A stretch of DNA of 64,000 nt, from positions 4,588,001-4,652,000 of the forward strand of contig JAUKUA010000005.1 of assembly GCA_030549175.1 (NCBI GenBank), read 5' to 3'. The translations under genes were made by a program, and so were the position numbers. The stretch's first letter is position 1, and the number at the start of each line of letters is the position of its first letter. Origin of the DNA: Lasiosphaeris hirsuta. Lineage: Eukaryota > Ascomycota > Sordariomycetes > Sordariales > Lasiosphaeriaceae. Below are positions 1-9,800 of this stretch, piece by piece. Under the pieces are notes generated by a model. It ran no database searches and had not been told where the DNA came from. It saw only the letters and a program-made list of their open reading frames with translations.

Positions 1-85
1 GGCTCCCCCCGGCACTTGCTACCGCCTCGTGTCCCAGAAATTTCAAAGCGCAGAACATCAGAGACTAAGACAGGCTAACATCTAG

Positions 86-307
86 GCCGACTTGATAACG
101 CAGACCTTCTTCCAGAGCGGTGCAATCCAATGGAGTGACGCTCCGGCAGAGATGACAGAGACCTACACGTTCAGCGGAGATGGGCTCAAGTTGTTTGCTT
201 GGTGGTTGGCCCCGGTGACGGTCATGACGCTGGGTGTGTGGCTGACGGTCTATATGACGATGCGGAGGAGGCTAAGGCGAGAGATTAACAACGTTTTGCC
301 CGAGTGA
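86..307 (+). CDS. 3' terminal exon of an unidentified membrane protein (partial)
   Basis: This is the end of a gene that starts before the window. A branch-like gctaac (74-79) followed by TAG (83-85) looks like an intron acceptor, and the frame from 86 stays open to the TGA at 305-307. It encodes about 73 residues. They contain one strong membrane segment (LFAWWLAPVTVMTLGVWLTVY) followed at once by a basic stretch (RRRLRRE), so the tail is probably cytosolic. There is no ATG at the front; the first possible initiator is a TTG, which supports reading this as an exon and not a small gene. I do not recognise the family. The splice site is inferred from sequence only. Confidence 0.5.
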   Translation, partial: ADLITQTFFQSGAIQWSDAPAEMTETYTFSGDGLKLFAWWLAPVTVMTLGVWLTVYMTMRRRLRREINNVLPE

Positions 308-505
308 CGGTCAAATACCTTGGGTACAGTGTTCGGGTTGTAGCTTGTGGTTTCCATGTCGATTTGGCTGCATGCATGTTCGGCTCTGATGACGGTAATA
401 AAAAAGTCTTTGTATCGGAAATTTGCTTGTTCTGTCTTACTGGCAAGGCGTTGTGAAGCAGTCGTACCACGCTAAGAAAAGAGACTCATCTCGGTATCTT
501 CCCTT

Positions 506-1751
506 TTACCGACTCATCTTCGGATTCCCCGGGATTGCATTGAGCCATCCATCAATATTCTCGCGTGCAACCACCGCCTTGGAGCACTTATTCGCCTGCT
601 CAATCGTCTGCTTCTTCAGCTCCGGACAATCCACGCCGCAATACCGATCCATGGCCCTCTGCAACGCATCCCCCTCCCAGTTGAACAAGTAATCCCCATG
701 CCAGCCATAGCCCGTCTCGTCCCCCATGCTGAAAACAAACGGCTGGCTCCCGTCCACGGGCCACAAGGACTTGTCGTTAAATGCCGACGTATCCCAGATT
801 GCCTCGTACAATATCTGGGGCAGTCGTACCGGATGACTGTTAACCCCTGTTAGCACCCCCCCCTTTCGTTTCCCACCGAAGAAATCCAAACTCAAAACTT
901 TACCTATCCGGACACCTTCCCTCCGTCTCAAAAGTCCCCTCGACGGGATATGCCACATGGCTTTTGTGGTCGGGACTATCCACATTCACCCCATCCCAAC
1001 ATGTCGGGAAGAAGTTATTCACCCTCAACCCGTACGGACACGGCTCCTTTGGAAATTGCCTGGTATCCCACTTTGGGTCCCCAATCCCGGAATTCGGCGG
1101 CGCCGGGCCCCAGGGCGTGGTGAAACATCTAAACGCGATGCTTTCGTGCTCGGCCTTATTCGGACTCGGTGTGCGGAGCGACGGGTCACCAATCAACATC
1201 CGAAACCCCTATTACGCACATCAGCCATCAAACCCCCTACCCCCCCCCCCCCTCTCCCGGGGGAAGCATACCGGCTTGAATGCCGTGACCTTGGTCTTCT
1301 TGTCATACGGTGCCGTGTAGTACACGGTCATGCCGCCGCGCTGGGCCTCGAGCCCCGAGTTTCCCATCAGCGGCACGCGGTGGAACGAGCCGTTGCGGGC
1401 GCGGAAGAAGAGCACGGCCGTCCAGTAGTTGGAGCGGTCCTCGGTGAAGGTGCACGTGGTGCACGTCGCCGTGAGGTTCTGCCCCAGCGCGTCCATGGTC
1501 GGCGCGAGCGCGTTGCCGCCGACGAATTGGTGGAGGTGCGGCGATGGGATCAGGCCCGGGGTTACCAGACTGCGGTCGGTTGTTAGGGGGCGAGATGGGA
1601 GGGGAGAGGGGGCTTACGGGTCGATGCGTTGGATGTTGAGTTCGGAGCATGAGAAGCGGAGGAAGTCGTTGAAGGTTGGGCCGATGGGAGGGGCCAGGGC
1701 GCCGGTGGAGGATGCCATTAGCAGGGCTGGCAAGCTCCATTGTGGCCGCAT
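506..1751 (-). CDS. secreted DUF1996 domain protein
   Basis: Four exons on the minus strand: 1751-1618, 1569-1272, 1208-904 and 836-506. The introns have GT...AG ends, and the joined frame reads cleanly across all three junctions. The first roughly 20 residues ([20 protein letters not shown]) look like a signal peptide. The body has the DUF1996 pattern: [18 protein letters not shown], then [12 protein letters not shown], a cysteine pair in [44 protein letters not shown] and SHVAYPVEG. Members are common secreted fungal proteins of unknown biochemical role, some with an added carbohydrate-binding (WSC) module. No such module follows here; the protein ends soon after the domain. The second intron contains a C/G-homopolymer run. 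The family call is from remembered motifs and is fairly secure; the function is unknown. Confidence 0.85.
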
Positions 1752-4323
1752 GTTGGCGGTTTGTTTGTTTCTTTTTTTTTCTTTTTTCTTTCTTTGCTTA
1801 TTAGAAGGGGAAACTTTCTCTTGTGCTTAGATCTCAAATTATCAGGCAATCCGCTTCTTATGACTTAGACAGACGTGATGCCGCGTTTTGTGAACAGGGG
1901 ACGGAGAGTGGTGCGCATATACCCAAGCCAATCAGACACTTGCACTTTTATTGACAATAAGGGTAAAGTTTCCGCAACGATGTCAAAAGCTTGCAACTTG
2001 GGGAACACTATATCATGCAGCATCATATAGATCATATTGATCAAACCAACTCATAACTACCGAACTTCTACATTGAAAGCGTGCCTCGCAGAACTTTACG
2101 ATTGCGGCAAATCTCTCAAAAGATTTTCAAGTTCAGATGAATGATGATGGCTTTTCCAGCGCTGCTCCTTTACAGCTTTTCACAATCTTCCAAACAGAGA
2201 CAACCAAACATCTCACTTTCGACACGACTATAATCTCAGCTGTTTTATGCAACTCATCTCACTCCAAACCGGGGTGACCGTCTGCACCCGCCGCTGCGAC
2301 GCCCATTCCTGCAAAGACTGCATCAAACAGTAGTCCCGCTGGCCAAATAGTAAAGGTGTCCGGGTCGAGACTACTATTTTTGTGGGTGGGAGCCAAGTAT
2401 TGTGGCGCCTTTGTTTTTTGCATGACTCGGGTCTCACAGAACATGTGCCTTAACAAACTTTGAATTTTATGCCTCGACAGCCAAGCACTCACTTTAGCTT
2501 GGAACATTGGATGCCATTAGCAGCTTACTAATTGGTCCTGTGAGACCAATGTTAATTCAGAGACGCCTCTCTAAGCGCTTCTTTGGAAGATCATAGCCTG
2601 AGTACAACTACAAAGTCGTCCTAAGCCATCACTTTTTCTTCTTCATAAAGCAAAGATACAAGGCTTCGGCAAGCAGCCACAAGGGCCACGACCTTGTCCG
2701 CTCCCTGGCCGGCCATATCGAACTTGCACCAGGCAAATATTTCGAGTCGGCCTAGGCTGACCTTACAGGGGCCCCTCATGATCTCCTGGGGGTATTGAGT
2801 TTTAGATGAACCAAACATTTCCATCGTCGGGAAAGCCCGTCTTGGAATCTTGGATAAATCAGAAGTGTCCGCCGGGCAAGGCTCCAACTCGGCGAACTGA
2901 TCTCGTTATTGTCAGTGAGAAACGCTCATCAACCTGCCCATGCGGATTTCTAGCGTCCATTAAAATAATCTTGTAGTTGGCAACTTCGACTGAATTAAGC
3001 GGAAAGAGGACTTCCCTAGCCCCTCTACCGGCGCTGCATTTATCAGCTAGCCACGGCACTGAGCCGTTGAGAGCAGCCTAGGATCAGGACAGTGCGAGGT
3101 AGTCTGAGGGGCGTTTCACTTCTCGTCGCCCTAACATCTAGATTCGTGAATTTGGTGATCCAAAATGGCAATAGGTACGTGGTAATCAGCCCATATTCCA
3201 GTGTGCTTCACCTATACTCCCTCTTGTAAAATACAAGAAATTCCATAAAGAGAGGAATATCAACTTGTCAAGGCACACATGCAACAAGCCTGAGTCGTTT
3301 GGTTATGCGCGCTCACGACCCGAGGGTTGTAACATGAAGAAGAAAAGAGACTTGGATGGAGAAAATAACTGGTGATAGAGGAATGCACATGGCCGAATCA
3401 GCTCGTAGGAACAAGTTTTGCGGCCAAGGGTACGCGGCTTTTGATGTTTCGATAGACGTTGTCGTGGATACATCTTGGGAGGCAGTGCGCGGCTGTGACT
3501 TGGCGCCGACCAGAAAGCATGGAAATTCGGGCCAACTGGGGCATCGGGTACGGGCGTCGGGTAGGGAGTTGGTCGGTATTTGCAGACCTTGGCCCCCTTA
3601 GCGCTCACCGTCAAGAGCGCCAAGTCCCAATTGGGTTTTCTGGCAGCGGGCATATGTGGAGCGGGTCGCGCGTCAGGTATCGGTCCTACGGGCGATCGGC
3701 AGGAGTGATAGGCGACCGAGTACCGTGACGACGAAAGCGAAGTGAGCCAACGTCTGACTCGGATTTTGAGAACCCCTCCCCCCCCCCCTCCAATCGCCCC
3801 CACGTTGCTGTTTGAAGTCTCTTTTTGATACCTGCGAGCATCGAAAACGACCACGCTAGAGGCGAAAACGCCCTGTAGCTGTCTCAGCTGGTCCACTTTT
3901 GAAGTTTCTGAAATGTGATCAGCTCTGACTTCTAGAACGAGATGCTTGGCGCTTGCGAAATACGGGTGTCGGGTGGAGATGCATGTTTTGGGGGCCTGCG
4001 ACTCCCTGGAGACTAATTACTCGGAGACGGCTAGCAGGCAACAAAAGACGACTGGCGGCCCCCTTGATGTGAGGTTCGTGATGATCTTGGTCTTTGTGCT
4101 TCCTTGGTTGTCGGCTGCTGGCAGAGAAAGCTGCACTTAGTCCGTCCTTGAAACCTCTTGTTTTCCATCCCATCGTTTGATTTTCATCGTTTTGAGAAGC
4201 GGCAGTAGTCACAGTCACAGTCTAATACCCCGGTCTTTCCGTCTTTATTTGCCCCTCGGTCTTTCTCATCTCATAGATTTGATCACACATCGACTTTGTG
4301 CTGGCTGCAGTCCTCCCGTCGCC
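1752..4323. other. intergenic region with no secure gene
   Basis: This is the divergent promoter space between the DUF1996 gene and the transporter gene. On the minus strand, 3100-2624 can be read as two coding pieces. One contains NSVEVANYKIILMDARN and the other SLGRLEIFAWCKFDMAGQG. They join in frame if a 37-bp stretch (GTTGAT...ATCAG, around 2937-2901) is removed. There is no ATG at the front and I do not recognise the protein, so this may be a gene fragment or chance. The 197-codon minus frame at 3896-3303 is low in complexity and is probably not a gene. Confidence 0.35.
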
Positions 4324-4416
4324 ATGGCCTTCCCTCCTCCCAACCACAACGGCTCCAGAGCTGCTGCCCCGATGCACATGCGCGCGAACTCCGAGGTCGT
4401 CGAATTCCAGGACCAC

Positions 4417-4459
<43 letters not shown>

Positions 4460-5895
4460 CACTCCCACCCCAACCATACCCCCTTTTCCGACAACCAGAC
4501 GATGACTACCGCGCACAACTCAACCAGCCAAAGCGGCAGCCCTCCCATCTGCCGCAGGATTCGTTCGGAGGGGAAACCTACCACGGCGAGTCCTCGCGCA
4601 GCTCGTTCGACGCATCGCCCGAGATGTTCCAGGACCTCGAGAAGAGCCGGTCCACCACGTCCCTGACGGCTCTGACGCCCAACCGCGCCAGGTTTGCGCA
4701 GAATGACGACGAAGAGAATCTCGCACCCGCCAAACCACTGGCAGCCTCGGAGGCGCCCGACGCGTACTCACCCACCCGACCGATGCTCGGCATCCGGCAG
4801 CGCCTGGCGCACTTCACCTGGGCGTGGTACACGCTGGTAATGTCGACGGGCGGGCTGTCGCTGCTTATCATCTCGCAGCCGCACACCTTTGCGGGGCTGC
4901 GGCAGATCGGGATGGTCGTCTACGTGATCAACACGATCCTCTTCGCGCTCGTGACCTCGGCCCTCCTCTCGCGCTTCTTCCTGTTCCCGGGCACCTTCAA
5001 AAAGTCCATCACGCACCCGCGCGAGGGCTTCTTCTTCCCGACCTTCTTCCTATCCCTCGCGACCCTCATCACCTCGACGCAGCGGTACGCGGTGCCCGAA
5101 AACCCGGCCGACGCCTCGCCGGGCCTGCTGTGGGCCATCCAGGCCGCCTTCTGGGTCTACCTGGCGCTGACGACCCTGGTGGCCGTCGGGCAGTACTCGT
5201 ACGTGTTCGCGGCGCACAGCCACGGGCTGCAGACGATGATGCCGACGTGGATCCTCCCCATCTTCCCCATCATGCTGTCGGGCACCATCGCGGCCGTCAT
5301 CGCGGGGAGCCAGCCGGCGTCGCAGGCCGTGCCCATCATCATGGCCGGGCTCACCTGCCAGGGGCTGGGGCTCGCCGTGGCCGTCATGATGTACGCCCAC
5401 ATGGTCGGCCGGCTGATGCAGTCGGGGCTGCCGAACCGCGAGCACCGCCCCGGGCTGTTCATGTGCGTGGGCCCGCCGGCGTTCACGGCGCTGGCGTTCC
5501 TCGGGCTGGCGCAGGCCCTGCCGGCGGGTTTCGACCACGACATGGACGGGCTGCTCGACACCAGCATCATCAAGACGACGGCCATCATGGGCGCCGGGTT
5601 CCTGTGGGCGCTGAGCTTCTGGTGGTTCGGCATTGCCATCCTGGCCGTGCTGCAGAGCCCGCCGCGCTACTTCCACCTGGGCTGGTGGGCCACCGTCTTC
5701 CCCAACACGGGCTTCACGCTGGCCACCATCTCTCTCGGAAAGGCGTTCCAGAACGAGCCCGTGCTGTGGTTCGCCACGGCCATGTCCATTTGCTTGCTGT
5801 TGACCTACAGCTTCGTCCTCTACAGCCACATCCGCGCCGTGGCGGTGCAGGACATTATGTATCCCACGCGGGACGAGGATTTCGAGGATCACTGA
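4324..5895 (+). CDS. TDT/SLAC1-type anion transporter (Mae1/SSU1-like)
   Basis: An intronless 523-residue membrane protein of the tellurite-resistance/dicarboxylate transporter family, which includes the fission yeast malate permease Mae1 and the sulfite exporter SSU1. The start is the ATG at 4324 in good context (gtcgccATGG). The frame is open further upstream, but that stretch shows no protein character. Residues 1 to about 155 are hydrophilic, with a roughly 13-glutamine run near residues 33-45. The transport domain begins at RLAHFTWAWYTLVMSTGGLS and has about ten hydrophobic segments, including PTWILPIFPIMLSGTIAA, GPPAFTALAFLGLA and SFWWFGIAILAVL. The HFTWAW...MSTGG opening is typical of the family. 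Substrate (malate, sulfite or another anion) cannot be read from sequence. It is likely a plasma membrane protein. A 23-T run follows at 5935-5957. Confidence 0.85.
4420..4458 (+). repeat. CAG microsatellite coding a polyglutamine run
   Basis: Twelve CAG codons and a closing CAA encode about 13 glutamines in the cytosolic N-terminal tail of the anion transporter. The near-pure CAG run is expected to vary in length between strains. Confidence 0.9.
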
Positions 5896-6803
5896 GAGAG
5901 CATACCACCTTACTGTTTCATTTGTACTGGGAAATTTTTTTTTTTTTTTTTTTTTTTGGCTTTGCATCTCACCATTGCTGGAGTTTAAAAAAGAAGGGTT
6001 GCTGCGCAACACAAGGTAGATGATGGGCTGGTACCAGAAAAACTCTAGACAGGATACTAGATGGCATAGAGAGAGCGGGAGAGGCGTATACTGCATATAC
6101 GATATACGGTCCCTAGATGGAAGGACAGCTAGAACTTGTATCTCATTGTAGACAAATGTTCCGGCATCAACCTCTGAGCCAGGTTGAACACAAGTCGAAT
6201 AAACTTCAAAATTCACCCAAATTATCCATTCAGAGAGAGAGGTACATCATGCCGCAGTCGTGAATATGGGGTCCGAGGGACGTATGCGACGGAACTATCG
6301 CTCAAGCTTCGTCAGTGAGGGCCACCCAAAAAAAACCCCTGGACAAAACAACTTTGTCGTTGAAATTTCTGCGGCTCCAATAAATGGCGCGGGCGCCTCC
6401 GAAGATCCTTGCAGGTGGCAGGCCTAGCTTGTATCAAGCCATGAAACGGCTCAGATCGAAACCGCCCCCCTTCACGGCAATATCCGCCTTGTATCAAGCC
6501 ACCGGCAAATCCGCCCCCCTATCAGCCCCCAAGCACCAACAAGCACCATGGATTCGGCCACGTTTACTGCCTGCAGTTGTTTCAAACCGATTTGTTCTCA
6601 GATGGAATTCTCATTTTGCCAAAGCTCCGTACACGCGTCCCCATCTATGTGCAGCTCGATGCATGCAAGTGGGTAATAATCCGCCAATACGCCCCTGACC
6701 CTTGCCCCGTAGAAGCCCATCGTAAACCTTCAAAACGCCAATCTGTGCAGTGCCAAAACCAAGACCAAAAAAAGTAGAGAGTGCGCTGCCACTTGTCTGT
6801 GGC
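5896..6803. other. convergent intergenic region
   Basis: This stretch holds the 3' ends of the transporter and the Doa10-like gene. It contains a 23-T run at 5935-5957 and a direct repeat (cttgtatcaagcc) near 6429 and 6489. The long minus frame running from 6216 back into the transporter is antisense and not a gene. I see no other gene. Confidence 0.7.
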
Positions 6804-9800
6804 TCATAGCCTCGAACCGCCTGCCCTCCACGCACCCCTCGCCCTTGGCGGGCCATTAACAACGCCGAAGTTGTGAAGCCGCTCGCCAATCAGGTACGCC
6901 TCATCGCGGATCCGGACCCTCCAGCTGCGGAAGACGCCGATCATGCTCCACAACGTGAAGCAGGTTACGACGCCCAGCGCCATAAACGGGAAGCTGAGCC
7001 GGTAGATGAGAACCAAATACGCCCTGTACAATTCTTCGCTGGCCATGCCGTCCGCCAGCACCGTCCCCGCCGAATTGACAATCGCCTCCGCCAACCCGTG
7101 CGAAATGGTGAACCGGGCAAACAGCAGCGGGGCCGCCACCGCTGTTGTCCAGAGTGCCATACCGGGGATGACGAAAGCCCGAGTAAGAACCGCGAGGTCG
7201 GGGTCGAGCCAGCCGCGACGGAGCACTGCCCTCACGGCCGAAGCCAGCCGTGTGTTGTCGAACCACGTCACAACGATGCGCGTGCTCAGCTTCAGGTAAA
7301 GCAACCCCACCGTCCACCCCTGAATGACCCGTATTGTGTGGCTGGGGTTCAGCTGCGTCGCCTTGTCTCCCGACTCTGATGCACCCGCGTTTCCTACAAT
7401 GAGGCCGCTGTACATGAACTCGTGGAGCGGGATGACTGCGTAGAGCTCCATGAGAGACGCAACCATGAGGGGAAAGAGGACGAAGAGGACGAGGTAGGCA
7501 TAGGCGACTTTGGCAACGCGGGAAGCGACACCCACGACCCGCCGGACGGCTCCGCGGTTGTATGCCGCCATCGCCGCTGTCGAAGTCCACAGCTTGAGCG
7601 ACTCATACGTTGCTCGCAGGTGAACGAGCATGTACGTTGCCGAGCTCAGCACGTAGACGCCGATGCTGAAGGCGTAGATGTCGTTGGTGCGAATGTGGCC
7701 GGGGATGAGCAGCTTGAACATCTGTCGTCCAAAGACGAGCGGGACAATGGTGATGCCCACGCCCGTGGCGGCAGCGAATAGCCATATGAACAGGATGAAG
7801 AGGAAAACCCTGGCCCGGAAGTGCGGCGGCACGTAAACGAACTGGTACTGGTTGGTTGAGTAGATGTCCGTTTCGGGCCGATCTGGCTCCTTATCCTTCC
7901 TCATATTGCTCTCGTGGACCTCCATGAAGACTCTTTGTCCCTTGGGAATCTTGACCTGGTCAGATGCCGGGGTGCGGACGAACCGGCCATCGGGAAGTAA
8001 TTGCTCAGTCTTGACGAGGTAAATCTTGGTGACATTCATCGTGATCATCTCGTCCGTTGGAATGGTTGAGTTCGGTTTTGCCATGCCGCCCTCAAACGTG
8101 TCACTCCACGTCTTCGGCACGACCTCGCCCGTTGCGGCCAGCTCGAGAAACAAAGTCTTCCACCACGGCGCCTTTTTGTACGGGGACCCATCTTTCAGGG
8201 CAAGGTGGCCCTCCTCGTCTACCCGACGCTCGCCAAAGAGAAACCAGGTGATCCGCAGGGCACGAGCACACTTGCGGAACCACCAGGTGTACATGGCGTG
8301 CAGACCGTCGCTGGGTCTGAAGAACTTGACTGCGAGCGGCATGAGGAAATTGTAGAACAAGAGATCAATGGGGAACTCGAGAACGGGCTCGTTCGACGAG
8401 TAGTGGATCGGCAGGACATTTGGCAGGGCAAGAGCCAGCCCCCACACCACGCCGCCAAGACAGACGATGACCAAGGCGCCGTAGACGAAGGCCGAAAAGA
8501 GAATCTTTCGTAGCTGGGTGGTGACGCTGCGTTCGAGCACGTCTCGGACTGGGTGGAACTCGGGATCATCCGGATCGCGGATGAAATAGAGCACGCCCTT
8601 GCGCATAATCTTCCGGCACATGGACACGAAGAGGGCGAAGTGGAACATGTAGCCCGTACCGACAAACCAGTGGACGAAGATGGAGGTGACGGGGAAATTG
8701 GCCGTGAAGATGATGCGCGACTTTATCGACGTCTGTTCAAATAGTGGGAGAAGCGCAATATCGAGGAGCATGCCGCAGTATAGAGGGAAAACGAGCATCT
8801 CGATACCAATGATCAGAATAACCTTCATCACTCCGCTGGCTTGGTTGAGTCCGTCGATCAGGGTAGCTTCCCACTCTTGGCCGGTCTGGCTGGAAGAAAA
8901 CGGTGTTCCCCGGCGGAGATAAAGACCAGCCATCATGGACATTGCAACATAGCCACTGGCGATGGCCCAAAATCTGTCCACTCCATTCCAGTACGCGAGT
9001 TCAGGGTTCACGGCAGCGGCCGTCTCGGGCACGCTGAGGTTGATCACCCACGAACCCGGATTGGTAAGGATCTCAGGAACGCCTTTCAGCCCTTCCCACA
9101 CGATCGAGAAAACATTTGTGGCGATATCAAAAGCCTCAGTGCCCTTGGCTGGGTAGTCGCCGCCGAAAATGAACATAATCAGTTGGCCAGCAGCGTAGAA
9201 AGCTTGACGGGTGTGGCCCTGAATGACGTGCAAAGCTTCATGGCTGATGGCCGAGAAGTTGCGGACTTCGGAAGGCGAGATAATAGGCATCTCCGACATA
9301 AAGCTGGTGGTAATTCTGTTAGCGGCATTGCGCGCCATCGACCACGAGCTGGCGGTGGCCGGCGAGAAGTAGTCTGCAACGGGGGAAACATTGGCCAACC
9401 GACCGGCCGCCTCAATGGCGTAAGACATGGTGCACGAGGCAAGTCCGGCCACGATCAGCGCACAGTCTTGAATGAACTTGGAGAGGCTGAAAAGCATCTG
9501 CGCAGGCCGCATCGGGTTCGCAACGGTCCAGACCGTTATGCGGCCAATGTTGTAAGGAACGAAAATGCCGAGGAAGATGGTGATGGAGACGAGGAACGCG
9601 CAGAAAATAGCATTCTGAAAAAGGCCCGCAACGGGTCCCCGCATGCCTAAAAGCTCTAATATGCCCTCGAGGTCCTCGGCGTCGTCAATGGCTTCGGGAT
9701 CTAGACCCGCGGGATCCAGACCCGCAGCTATCGCGGCCTCGGCCTCGGCTGCTTCTCGCTCGCGGTCTGCCGCATCCATCAACAGCATGTCCTGGTCCGC

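Noticed and set aside
3303..3896. 197-codon minus frame
   Set aside because: Contains homopolymer-coded glycines, no conserved pattern and no promoter context.
4177..4323. Upstream extension of the anion transporter frame
   Set aside because: The stretch reads as leader sequence and the ATG at 4324 has a better start context.
5050..6216. 388-codon minus-strand frame opposite the anion transporter
   Set aside because: Arg/His/Gly-rich antisense of a GC-rich coding exon; no domain character.
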